64,000 nt of DNA, from assembly GCF_001625215.2 (NCBI RefSeq), contig NC_030383.2, forward strand, positions 9,126,779 to 9,190,778, written 5' to 3'. The position numbers and the translations under genes are program-made. Below the pieces are notes generated by a model. It searched no databases. It was not told the origin of the DNA and saw nothing but the letters and a program-made list of their open reading frames with translations. This DNA comes from Daucus carota subsp. sativus (taxonomy: Eukaryota > Streptophyta > Magnoliopsida > Apiales > Apiaceae). This document shows, piece after piece, positions 1-12,900 of this stretch (positions are counted from its first letter, which is position 1; the number at the start of each line of letters is the position of its first letter).

Positions 1-957
1 CAAAAATTTTTTGAAAAAAACGTTATGAAATTATATTTTATAAGAGTTTCAAAATACCTGTAAACCGTGAACGTAAACTATCTTACGGGATGGAGGAGAG
101 GGTGGGAGAGTTTAAACTCATAGTTGTAATGATTTTCAAGCTCGAAATTAACTTCGGTAATATTTTTATAGACGACAAACTCTTCTCAAAAGACTAACAT
201 AAACGTGTAAGGATGAAAGAACAATGTCAGTTTCAAGTTCGAACCCCTTCAAATTGTTCGAACTCAGTCCAAACTCAATAAAGTAATGATTTTTGAGTTT
301 GAAATTTTGCTCGATAAAAATTTGATGGATTCAAATTCAACTTATCTGCTCAAATTGATTTATTTTGAAATTTCATTCGCTTATCAGCATCTTTCAGCCG
401 GCTTCAGTCTTCACTCTATCTATTCATCTCTATTTTTAATTAGATATTTAGGGATCTCTCTTGTTCATAGATCTTGAAGCTAGATAAATATCGATGTTGA
501 CGAAAACTCGTTGTGATAATTTTTTACTTAAATTCAACCTTGATACGTAAACTTTATATAATTTTTTAATATTTATTTATAATATATATAATATATACAT
601 AGAATAAGTAAATAAAAGGTCAATTAGACTAAAGGGCTTAGCTATTATAATATTGTAAATGTCTAATTTTAATAGTTTTGTAGAATTATTTATTTTAATT
701 TTGGAACTATAACCATCATGGCATCATCAACCACATATGTAAGTTCCCACCCAAACAACCCTTCTTTCCTCAATCCAAACTTTCTGAATTTCCGATTGTA
801 TCAATATCTAGATTATAATCATATATAGACAACATAGTTGTGTTTTTTAAACCTTGAATCAATTTATTGCAACGACAGGCAACATATATGAACTTATTCA
901 TTATAATTTAAGGCAGGAAGTGCAGAAAAACTACAGCAACAAAGAACTCAGATAACA
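1..957. other. No gene seen; AT-rich flank
   Basis: Low-complexity AT-rich sequence with only short chance ORFs. The last 50 or so bases would be the 3' untranslated region of the minus-strand aspartic protease. I see no RNA gene or terminal inverted repeat here. Confidence 0.6.
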
Positions 958-2283
958 TCAACACCTTTTTGGCACGAATGACACCATTTCCTTCTCCAGA
1001 TCATAAACAACCAACATGTTCCTTTGCTGCATGTTCCCCAAAACTGATGTTCCATCGCCCGAAATCGCCATTGTCAAGCACCACTTTCCACTCCGCGGAT
1101 CATTTATCATATAGTTATCAAGCTCAATGTCAGCATTCTCAAAATGAAACACAAGCTTCGGAACCACAACACTGGAGTGCAAATTAAAGCATGCAACATA
1201 GCCATCTGAACTCGTATCATCCACGGTTGCGTTCATCTGTGAAGCAAATTCATTCGCCACTCTATGAAACGCTTCTTCTTCTAAGACAGTGTTGGTTGTG
1301 CTAGCATCAATCGCCATTCCCCCATTACCATCATCATTCACTGCAAATTTATCCTCATCAATGTCGAGCCTAGCGTCTCCGACTGAAATTCCGCACAACA
1401 TAACGTAATAGAAAGAAGGGTAGATTTTGTTCTTAACCAAGTAAGTAGTTTTTGTGGTTGCACTGTCTAAGGAGAAATTTGGTACTGATCCTAAAAAAAG
1501 TGTACTAATGCTTTTCGTATCATCAGCAATAGAAGGCAAGCAATAGGAAAACTTCGACACATTGAGCTGTGAAACCAGAGACATCATTCCCCGACCCATC
1601 CCCATTACGCCCCCGAATCCATCTTCTTCGAAGAAATGATTGTCCTGTCCACACCCGAATGCAAGGTCGGAAACTTTAGCGTTTTCACCGAATGTGAATG
1701 TCTCTGTTGCCATAGTTCCCCTAGTATAAGTATCCTTATTGTATACGTAGGTATAGGTACATATATCTATGGCGCAAAGTGATAGCTGCAGCGCGTCACA
1801 AAAGGGGCTGGAGCAGGATAAATTAGAGAACGACGATGACTTTTCTGAATCAAACAACAATGTGGATTGTTTCATGCAGTTTAAACATGGCTTGCATTGT
1901 GTCCAGATTAAGTCAGCACCGGTGTTGATTACTGCATTGTAACGTACTGGTGGAGTGCCAATTCCGACTTGCATTACATATTCCAGACCAGTTATGGTGG
2001 GATGAACTTGAGATGAAATTTGTGTACCTGCTAATAGCATAGCTTTCAAAGTCTCTCTTCTCTGCTTCTCGCGCTTCAGTGCATGTCGTATGCGCTCAAA
2101 TTTTGTCAAACTTTTACCGGAATCAATATGTTGGAGAGCGATTCTGAGTCCAGATACTGGAGGTGATTGTTGCAGAGTAACTATAGACGATGAACATGGT
2201 AATGCAATGAATGAGAGTGTAAATAATAAGCTTACGAGTACAGCTGGAATTGAAGAATATGAATGTAATTGTGATTTCATCAT
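958..2283 (-). CDS. Nepenthesin/CDR1-like aspartic protease, probably catalytically inactive
   Basis: A 441-residue single-exon member of the plant A1B pepsin-like family, which normally acts in the secretory pathway or apoplast. Residues 1-33 form a hydrophobic signal peptide. The N-terminal catalytic region begins near EYVMQVGIGTPP (101-112), followed by the cysteine-rich insertion typical of nepenthesins (WTQCKPC and later CxxxxC motifs). The fold is complete, including the C-terminal LGNMQQRNMLVVYD block. The chemistry is not: the first catalytic D-T-G reads N-T-G (Asn120), and the second D-S/T-G reads D-A-S (Asp326-Ala-Ser). The flap region, usually YGDGS-like, reads YNKDT. The frame is intact, so this is either a non-proteolytic paralogue or a very recent pseudogene. 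The start at 2283 gives the signal peptide and lies just below a TATA box. Family assignment is secure; loss of activity is inferred. Confidence 0.9.
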   Translation of the reverse strand: MMKSQLHSYSSIPAVLVSLLFTLSFIALPCSSSIVTLQQSPPVSGLRIALQHIDSGKSLTKFERIRHALKREKQRRETLKAMLLAGTQISSQVHPTITGLEYVMQVGIGTPPVRYNAVINTGADLIWTQCKPCLNCMKQSTLLFDSEKSSSFSNLSCSSPFCDALQLSLCAIDICTYTYVYNKDTYTRGTMATETFTFGENAKVSDLAFGCGQDNHFFEEDGFGGVMGMGRGMMSLVSQLNVSKFSYCLPSIADDTKSISTLFLGSVPNFSLDSATTKTTYLVKNKIYPSFYYVMLCGISVGDARLDIDEDKFAVNDDGNGGMAIDASTTNTVLEEEAFHRVANEFASQMNATVDDTSSDGYVACFNLHSSVVVPKLVFHFENADIELDNYMINDPRSGKWCLTMAISGDGTSVLGNMQQRNMLVVYDLEKEMVSFVPKRC

Positions 2284-2316
2284 TGATTAATAGTATAGAT
2301 CCTGCAAACTAAGCAT

Positions 2317-2325
2317 ATTATATAA
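2317..2325 (-). promoter_or_regulatory. TATA box of the aspartic protease gene
   Basis: On the minus strand the sequence reads CTTATATAATATG about 35 bases before the start codon at 2283. Transcription would start only a few bases upstream of the ATG, so the leader is very short or a second upstream start is used. Confidence 0.45.
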
Positions 2326-3997
2326 GCAAGGGATCTACCTATAGCTTGGTGTGGAATGTATGAGTGTTGGTTTCCAAAATGTAGGAGAAAATTAAGGGAG
2401 CTTTATTGTGTGAGGTCAAACTGAACATATCACAGCATTTAGCATGGTGTATATATGAAATACTTGTAGTTAGTATTTCTTGTAATGGGTCTGAAATGTG
2501 TGTATGGGCTTGTACTGTGAAATAAACAGGATGTACAAAGGAGGCCAGGGCATGTAAAAAAGCATCAAAATATATAGAACTAAATTGAGTACTAGGACAA
2601 ATATGAGCCATCTCACATCTGTTAATGGCAAGTTTATACTTGTCAAAACTTTGTGTTTGGCCGAAAGCTTCTGCAGAGTTTTAGTCTGGATCGAAAAGTC
2701 CAGGATAGCTTAATGTACGTGGGTTGTTTTGTTTGCTACGAAGTACAAAGGATGAATACATGTTGTATAAGAATTCCTAATTGCACGAAGTTTAATCAGG
2801 ATCATCATCCCTCTGTAATGCTTAGTTATGACAATCGATGCAGACAGACTATAGAGCGAGAATTCAAAGGGAAACAAGAGGTAGAGGTAGGATCAGTTCT
2901 AGAGAATAGAGGAGTTGCCCCAAATCGGAGCCTCGAAATATCGACAAATCAGAAGAAATGATGGTTTGTAAATTGTATGATAGGCAAAGGATCAAATGCA
3001 CGCGAAATAGAAAGAAATTAGAATCAAAATATAGATAATAAAGAGCAAATATTAAAAGTCAATCATTTCAGAGTAAAGGTTATAAATATTATGCCGAAAG
3101 CACCAACGAAAAGTATTATATATTTACAATAGCAAACTTTTTGCATACATTTGAAAGCCTAGCAACAATTATAAAATACAACTAATTGTTTTTCTTAATA
3201 TTCCAAGAGTCTAATACAAGAGGTGGGAAAAGGTTTGAAGCTAAATATTGAGCAATAATTGCTTAAAAGTAACATCACAACCTGTTGAGAGAGAAATGAT
3301 CTCTGTATACAAATGTAAGATTAGACCCTTGTGTTGTAGTCTTGGTGTATTATTCCCTCATACATGTTTTCTGCCCTACCATAAACAAAATAAAGATCCA
3401 GATTTATGATTTTGCTGGAAAGACTTAACTTGCATACTGCCATACAAGTGTAGGATCAGACGAATCAGGTATATAAATACTCATCAAAAATTTATCAGAT
3501 CAATCTGTATTGCCGCCTACAACAAAACATTAGACCACAGCATGAAAATTACACAATGCATTGCCAGAATTTCTTTTTTGCGATTTAACATCAAGTCATT
3601 GCATGAAAATTACACAATGCATTGCCAGAATTTCTTTTTTGCGATTTAACATCAACTATAATTTAGCACATAGTTGATCCTATCTGCTATGACTGAGACA
3701 CCTTTAGAGAAACAAATATATTTACCTAAAAGGCTAAAACCGATCCGGTCTAATTTTTAACTTGTCCATTGTACATTTAGGGCAAAATATTTCTCTCAAG
3801 ACAACAAAAATAACCTAGCAAAGTAAATCTACAAGACGTTAAACACTAGGGGCGCAAATCCGAATAAGTCAAATGAGAAGAGCTTTGTTCTCTCACATGA
3901 ACATGGTTGATACTATCCGGCTTACAGTAATAGCGGAAGTGCATATACATATTTAAACTACATACATGAATTAAGAGAAGAAATCATTATAGGAGCT
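2326..3997. other. Intergenic region, no gene seen
   Basis: Short ORFs here have no recognisable domain or codon signal. The part just below 3998 is expected to be 3' untranslated region of the DUF1475-like gene. The only clear structure is the tandem duplication at 3541-3660. Confidence 0.5.
3541..3660. repeat. Tandem duplication, about 61-bp unit
   Basis: The unit starting GCATGAAAATTACACAATGC occurs twice in a row (about 3541 and 3601), essentially identical until the copies diverge after ACATCAA. It lies downstream of the DUF1475-like stop codon, probably in or near its 3' untranslated region. Confidence 0.85.
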
Positions 3998-6900
3998 TTA
4001 GACTTGCCTGTTGCTGCTCCTAAAAAGAACCAAAGATACTGGATCTTGAGGGCCAAGATGGAAAAGCTGCCAGACTATGTATACGCATGTAGTTATGCTG
4101 TAAAATTTGCAAAAATTCATTAATTTCATTATTCTTCAGGGCATAACTGGTAAAATGATGTTTATACTCATAGTTGGCAATAAGAAAATGGAAAAATGTG
4201 AGTATAGAACATATTACATTGTGCGATGATTTTGCAATCAAAAGAAAATAAGAGGGGTGTATTGGATTGGGATTTTAAAGCATTTTTTTGCATTCATGAA
4301 ATCCGAGGGTATTCGATTGGGATTGTTTGAAATCCATTAAAATCTTGAGGTATTCAATTGGGATTTTAAACTATGCTACAAAATCTAGTGGTATTCAATT
4401 GGGATTTTAAATTATGCTTTAAAATCCGATGGTATTCAATTGGGATTGTTTAAAATCCATTAAAATCTGATGGTATTCAAATGCTGATGGATTTTTTTTC
4501 ATTTCATAAAATGATGGATTTTGTGGCATTCTTCAGTGTATTTTAAGTTTTTTGAAATCCCACCAAATTCAATGGGATTTTGAAGCATTGTACCTAAATC
4601 CTATCAACTCTGCGACATTTCATCAAGAATCCGCAAAAAATCAAAATCCCATACAATCCATTAAAATCCATAGACTAAAAACAATGTATTAAAATCCCAA
4701 TCGAATACACCCCCGTAAGAATGTTAAACCTGATCGTTTAGTCCTTGAAATATTAGCTCCGCTAGGTTTGGGAGAATTATATGGGATGGAAAGGAAAACA
4801 GTGAACAAAATTAAAGAGAGATAAAGGAGGTAGAGGGGAGAGAAAGAAAAATGAGGAAGCGAAAATTTTATATAATGAGATCTGTGAAGAAAATTGGCAG
4901 GTGGGAGAAGGGAGCATTTTTTTTCCAAAATAGTAGGTTTGAGCTCTAGTTTAGATTGTTAGGAATGAAAATTATAGGCCCTGTTTAGTAATAACTGGTT
5001 AGTGGTTGGCGCATTGAATTAGTTGCTTTTACTAGAGGATTGAATTAGTTGTTTCAAATAAATTGTTTGAATATCTATAACTAAAAAAGCTCCCCAAAGT
5101 AACTTTTTCAAAATCAACAGACTGAGTTGAGAATCTTAACTATTTTTTTAAGTATAATACTGAAAAAGTTCCATGATATTGACTTCTCAAAATAACCTGA
5201 TAGGAATAAAGTATAAGAAGTTAGTTTTCGATATTGTATGAAACAAGATAATAATGACATAACAAAATGTTTTCTTTTAAAAAGAATAACATTACTCTCC
5301 AACTTTTTATGCATTAAACAATGCATGTCTTCCCTGAATGCAGATGCATCTTTTGGATCGAACCAATATGAAAACTGAAATCAGATGTAATATATGAGAG
5401 AGATAGAGATAGAGAGATTAACTAAGAAAGAGCGAAAAATGTACCATTTCCAAATCTCCCATTTAGAATCTCATAGGTACTTGCTTAATCGGAAGAGATT
5501 TATCATGTGAATCACAAAGAAAGCACAATCAACTGAATTTTTTTGTTGAGGAATCTAAGCGGGAATCAAGTATGATAGTTAATATATAGAGAAAACATGT
5601 TATCAAAAACAAGAAAGAAACACACAAAATCCAAGGCACAACTAGAGAGACTTACCTCAACTTGTCTTTTGATAACATTTGGCATATCTGAATTTGATCT
5701 TTTCGTATTTGTCCAAAATTTTCCCAAAAACCTAAATTGATTAGAACTTGCAAAGTATATTAAAAATTGTATTAATACTTCAATTATATTAGAAAACAAA
5801 TAATCTTACCATTCAATTGTCTTGAAAATCGAAGATTCGAAGTACTCGAGTGATATGGTAACGAGTCTAGATGGAGCACGATCGGACTTGAGTTTGCTTC
5901 CTAGTCCCCGAAGCAAACAATCACCAAGTTATAATGTTTATTATATAATATTTTATTTTAAAACCAAAATTGAAACTACTAGTTATGATGAATACTTTCT
6001 TAAGTTGCACAAAGATCTTAAAAGATAGTTTGAGAAACTTACTCGCTGTAGATTGGAAGAAGAATGTACGCATATTCATTGAACTTCAACTTTTTCCCTA
6101 GAGTTGCCTTAGGTTCCAACTATTGAATACAAGAATAAGGAAAAATAAATATAATAAAAATATAAATATATAAAAATAGGGCTCCATCGCATTTTGGTGG
6201 ATATTTATATCGTATATTGAATAAAAGTTAGAGAGATTGAGAGACCCTCTTATATTTCCCTTCCATCTTTTGGTAGGTGTCAGGATCTTGAAGTAAAAAA
6301 ATTTTACTTCAAGATTCATGTCAATCTCTCTAACTTTTATTCAATATACCTTATAAAATATCCACCAAAAATGCGATGGAGCCCTATTTTTATATATTTA
6401 TATTTTTATTATATTTATTTTTCCTTATTCTTGTATTCAATAGTTGGAACCTAAGGCAACTCTAGGGAAAAAGTTGAAGTTCAATGATTACTCGTATGAT
6501 CTTTTTCCAGTCTACATCGAGTAAGTTTCTCAAACTATTTTTTAAGATCTTTGTGCAACTTACGAAAGTTTTCATCATAACTAAAAGTTTCAATTTTGTT
6601 TTTCAAAAAAAAAATATAAAATAAACATTATAGCTTGGTGATTGCTTGCTTCGGGGACGGGAACGCAAACTCAAGTCCAATCGTTCTCCATCTAGATTTG
6701 TTATCATATCACTCAAGTACTCCGTTTTTCAAGACAATTGAATGGTAAGATTTTTTTTGATATAATTGAAGTATTAATACAATTTTTAATATAATTTGCA
6801 AGTTTTAATCCTTGTAGGTTTTTGAAAAAATTATGGACAAATACAAAACAATCAAATTCAGATATGCCAAATGTTATCAAAAGACAATTGAGGTAAGTCT

Positions 6901-9900
6901 CTCTGGTAATGCCTTGGATTTTGTGTGTTTCTTTCTTGTTTTTGATAGCATGTTTTCTCTATATCCCAATTGTCATACTTGATTCTCTCCTAGGTTCCTT
7001 AACAAACAAATTCAATTGATTGTGCTTTGTTTGTGATTCACATGATGAATCTCTGCTTTAAGCAAGCACCTATGAGATTCCAAATGGAAAATTTGGAAAT
7101 GGTGCATTTTACGCTCTTTCTTAGTTAATTGCCCCCCCCCCCCTCTCATATATTAAATCTGATTTCAGTTTTCAAATTGGTTCGATCCAAAAGATGCATT
7201 TGCATTAAGGGAAGACATGCGACGTTTAATGCATGAAGAGTTGGAGAATAATGTTATTTTTTTTAAGGAAAACATTTGGTTATGCCTTTATTATCTTGTT
7301 TTATACAATGTCAAAAACTAATTTCTTATACTTTATTCTATCATGTTGTTTTGGAAAGTTAATATCTTGGAACTTTTTCAGTATTATACTTAATAAAATA
7401 GTTAAGATTCTCGACTTTCAATTATTCTTTATTCCACCACACGCTTCCACCACACATGACACTCTAGACACTTTTATTTTTATCTTACACCACATCATTA
7501 TTACGTAAGCATGACACAAGCTAAGCAAAATAATATTATTTTCTTGATTTTACATTTCATTCCATTCCCTCCCCTTCCCCCCAGTTTCATAAACCCCAAC
7601 TAATAAAACGTTTAGGGTTTTTGGGATCAATTAATTATCTTAACTTGGTTATGTTATAAGAGATTGATGGGTAAGCCTGATATGTAAAGTTATGTGCCCT
7701 CTGTTGCAGTGAAGTTGTTTGGAGCTTCCTTGCTTAACTGCCTAGCTTTAACTTGTATGAAGATGTGGCAAAAAAAATTCTAACTAGTAAGTTCTTTTTT
7801 CTGAAATGCAACTATGCTGAGACTTCCACCATAGTAAGATGGTAATGAAGAACTCGCAAGGAAGCACAATGATCACCCCCGTTTAAACATAACAAAATTT
7901 ACATTCTTTAGTTCAATAGTTCAACATCAACCTACCTATTTCTTTAGTTGAGTTATCCAGGTTGGTTTAATACTTGGATCAATTACAGTTAAGATAATTG
8001 TGTGTGGAGAAGATAGTCTTATTCTTTGATAATAGAGTTGTTATAAACAAATTATTGGCGACGATCCAAGGCCTAATATTATATCAATATCATTATATAA
8101 AAAACAAACATGCATATACACACTTAAAAAACCCATGTGTTCATGTCTATACAGAGAAGAAAAGTCTGATCACATATTAAGGAGCGCGATAATAGGCAAC
8201 ATATAACATCAATACAGATACTTACCTGCCGAAGCATACAAGTAGAACAATCCAAAATATTGCACTTGTCCAACTTGATTCTTTGTATACAACCCAAACC
8301 TGATAATGGTATTAAACAAAATAAACCTCAAAAATCTTAATGATATTTAAATAATTCTCTATACGTCAAAATCATATATAGCTGCGCTCTTTCTGAAGCT
8401 TTATGTTACACTACGGGTTAAGAAGGGTTCAATTTTCTAAAAATTATGCTGGTGACTAGTTTCAAGCAAATTAACCTATCACAAGCATATATCAAAATTG
8501 AAGCTATTGCATATCAAAATGAACTTTAGTTATGAAAACAGCTGCAGCTCTTTTTGAAACAGCAGACAACGAGGATGAATTGTTCGCCAGTGAGAATATC
8601 CTTTATGATTTATAAATTTATGAAATTCTTGTTTCATTATAGTAAGAGCACTCTTGATGATCCAAATCGTTATCTTTTGGAATTTTAAGTCTAAAGTAAT
8701 TATTAAGACCATTCCTTAACATACAGTACAGACTGGCCTAGGGAATCAAAATCATGTACATATCCAGAGAACCTCTCAGTTAACTTGACACAAAGACAGA
8801 AGATGTTACATGCTTAGACTGTCTAGATAAAATCCTAATGAATAGAATGTGATTGGAAATATTTTATTGGAACTACTCAAGCACTAGTTCTTAATGATGA
8901 ACTTTTTCAAGTGTAGATTAACTGGCCAAAAACTGATGAGCGAGTAATATATATCCACATCAATTTATCAATTTCCATTTGCCCTTAAAATGTGATACAT
9001 GTAGCACATTATATTAGATGGCCAAGTTTAAATTTGCATAAATATTGTAGTCACATATACTAACACAAGTTTAATACATTTAACCTAAACATACCGATAA
9101 AACTGCAACATTGATGTAGAAATCAATAAGTGTTGCTGTCATCCACCTGAAAATACAATAGCTCCTTGAAGTGAATAACACAAAACTGTGTGCCATAATA
9201 TGAATTAAATTATGAAAGGCAGACACAGAGCAGACAAGCATCACTTTTTGATCCCCTGCAAGGACATATTCTCAACAAGCTAGGAGATAAATTTGCAAGT
9301 AAAAACTGCATTACTCCAAGAACTGGCAAAGAACTTTCTTAAATGTATTTTCAAATGTTTGAGTCAAAGCTTTGGTCCTTTGTGGTAATGTATATTTCAA
9401 ATGTTTTAGACAAAACTTAGGTCCTTGGTGGTAAGTTAAAATTGCATAGTCGGGCTTCTGGTTTTAACTGTTTCCAGGCAGAGGTTTTGGTACACAAATG
9501 TTAAAAGATAGAAAAGATTTATGTATCTAGGCACCATTTAGTGCTTATAAATTTTTTTAAGAATTTACTCTAGCAGTCGATATAATGCATAGCAAAATAC
9601 TGTCTACTTAGGTACAAGTTATAACCATTAGTATGTTCAAGCACACAAATACTTTAAATAAGTGAATAAGAACTCAAAGAATGATAGAGAGAGAAGCCAA
9701 AGAATTTGGGAAGGATGCATAGCTGATTAAGCTTTGATACTAAGTTCTTTATGTATGAATTTGCAAGTTTCTGGGACAATTGCTGGAAGTAGTCTCTGTG
9801 GACAAATTGTTACTAATATATCAAATAGGAAAATTTCCATCAAAGTAACTTGAAGAGTTACCATTTACCTTATTAGCTTATTAGGAAAACCCAAAAAAAG

Positions 9901-12900
9901 TATACCATTCTATGATATCAACTGCCGATTGCACATGGACAAGAAAGCAGACTGTATTATTATATCCAACCAAGCGGGAAGGAACCAAGCAAGAAGAAAC
10001 AGGCCTTGGCATAGCCAAAGTCATACCAGTATTTAGAGAAGTTATAGTTGTTTAAGAGCTGTATTGATTCGTGCTTAAATTTTGGAAAAAATATATCACA
10101 AGATCTATGTCCTTAGTCAATAAGAGGGCTATAACTAATTAGAGACGAGAGCTAATATGGGTCAACTAGCTTACAATGGTTGCTATAGAAACATTGTTGC
10201 GAAGTCCAAAAACAAGTTTCTAGTTTTCATATTGATCCTTCCAGAATTGCTAAGAGATGTGCTGCTCAGGATATAAAATGTAACTAATGGAATCTATAGA
10301 AAATTGAAGTGTCTATTTAGGAACAAACTGATGTACTTGGTAGAGTGATCCTTTGCATATAGCACGTAACTGATGGGATCTATGTACTGAAATTAATTGC
10401 CTGTTGAAAGATTCAGAACCAAGTATTTATTTAAGAACAAACTGATGTACTTGGTAGAGTGATCCTTAGGATATAGAATGTAACTGACGGGATCTATGGA
10501 CTGAAATTGATTGCCTGTGAAAAGATTCAGAACTCAGTGTTTATTTAGGAACAAACTGATGTACTTGGTAGAGTAATCCTTGTCAGTTTTCAGTAAGCTG
10601 ATAGCAATGCTAGAGACTTTGTTCGTTACACATGTTGCGAACAGTAGCATCAACCTAAACTTTAATTTAAATCCAATTTTATATTAGTATGCTGACGATG
10701 ATGCTTTTTAGTGTGTGGATACTATTTCAAAGAGGGTCGCACAATAAACAAGTGAAACTTGAATGTAACATCGATAACTAAAAAATATCCAACATTCAGG
10801 AGGAAAGAATTGCTCTGAGACATGCATTGCAATAGCAAAATGTCTTTTCCTTTTAAAAACAGGAAGTCAATGGTAAAAAACTTACGGTGTAAAGAGCTCT
10901 TTACGAAATGGAGAACCATCAGTAACAAGAGTATATAGTAAAGTTCCCAGCATTATGCAGCCCAGTACGCTAAAGAGAACTCTGGAACTTACAACCGAGT
11001 AAATCTTCTTTTTTTCCACTTCAATCCTGAATAATAATTCAGCATTAGATGTTACATAGAAAAAGGATGGTAAAACAAGATCCATTAAAGGGAGTTAATG
11101 GAGGCCAGGTTGATTTTAGATATAATCAACTCACAAAATTTAAAAAAAGATATATTCGACCTTCTTCAGTTAAGATATCTACTCACATAATAACGACAAG
11201 AAGAAAATAGTATGATATATTAACATAGCTTTCATGAGAATTTCCAAATGCAGAAACTAATAGATAGAACATGCAAATTATAGGTAGGAAATTGCCACTT
11301 TAAATTCCACGAGAAAAGAATCACTTCAACCCTGAAGAAGATACAATATTTTTTGATTCACATAAACCTATAGCAACTAAACATGAAAAATGACTCAGTA
11401 ATATAGTCGAAAAAACTAAACATGGAAGTCTGATTAGCTAAAGCAAGATGTTTATCATATGACTAAACTAAGAATATTTAAAATATTTGGCATATTATAT
11501 CATATTGTTACTTGTAGGCCTCATACTAATGAAGTTATCATCTCCGATACCACTTGTTGGCCTGCTAAGCCAGCCATAATAAACTCCACAATAATAATTG
11601 TCTGCTTTGGGCCAAGCCCGCATGGGTTTGTTTTTTGGGCACTCCCAAAATGCCTCATACTAATGGAGTTATCTGGCTGCTTATATTCTAGCTATTTGCC
11701 CCTCCCACAGCCGACATGGGAGAACTCCTGACGGTATGTTTTATCAGCTACCAAGTCCAGACCAGTTGGCTATTTAAGACCTCTGTTTACCAAGGGACTT
11801 ACCCATTTTGCTCACAAATGTCTAAAAAAATCAGTTATAACAGTGGCATCAAATTTTTGATAAAGTGGCTGTTGTGCTGGTTATCATCTTCCGGAAAGCG
11901 TTCAAATCATTCAATTGGCAGAGGACTTTGTGACACACATAAGTCCCATGTAACAAAATCATGGGCGAAGGTAAGTCCCATGTGAAGAAGGTCAAGGGCT
12001 AAGGTATTATGTTTATATTGTATCACACTATTTTATTTATTGTGCACTAAGCAGGGGTCTCACGGAAACAGCCTCTCTACTTTAAGGGTAGAGGCATGGT
12101 CTGCGTACATTTTACCCTCCTCAGACCCTGCTCTAAGCGGGATATACTGAGCACGTTTGGTTTGGTTTGGTTTAATAATGAATCCATGTTGGCTAGGTAA
12201 ATGCTGCTTTAAAGGCAGACGAATTCGCAGTGTGGCGACTTAAACTGTTGAGGTATTTATTAATTAGTTTATTGCTCCTGAAGTTTATTGCTCATGAACC
12301 ATATGCTTCTAGGAGATTCACGTTATCTTGTCAGGATCTTTAGCTCAGCATATAATTACACATCATGTTTTATTAAAAACGTATCTACGGTCTCATCTTT
12401 CTGAGTATTGGCAAACAAGCAACACCTGCATTACATTCTGGGCATTGTGCAATAACAGTTAACATAAGTTCTTTTTCTCCCATGCCGATTATCCAACAAA
12501 ATAATATGAATGTGTGTGTGTGTGTGTGATCTAAAATATAACTAATGGTATTTCAATTTTCAAAAGTTGTTATCCACTCAATGGACAAAACATCTGTCAG
12601 AGAAACAATATCTCCAATAAGTTAGGTAAACTTACTGTGTCTTATCATGCAACAAAAGAAAGTAGATAGGATCTTGTAAAGAATCCCGAGGTGACAGCTT
12701 GAATAACTGAAGAACAATGTAGCCGCAAGTTGTAATGCTGTAAACAAAGAACAAACAAATGATAGCAACATCATATATGTGAACTGTTACACAAAAGTTA
12801 CAATAATTAAAACTAATATCAGCAAAGACGTCATTTTATTTTGTTCTTTAAATATAAAAGATCAATATTTACAGCTATGTTACTCAGACTTTATTTTCCC

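Noticed and set aside
2653..2961. 102-codon plus-strand ORF
   Set aside because: No recognisable motif, no promoter or splice context, and composition like the surrounding spacer.
11459..11985. Two overlapping plus-strand ORFs of about 90 codons
   Set aside because: They fall in repeat-like sequence within an intron of the DUF1475-like gene, on the opposite strand, with no domain.
12512..12530. (TG)n run as a regulatory Z-DNA element
   Set aside because: Only about nine units within an intron; nothing sets it apart from ordinary microsatellite noise.
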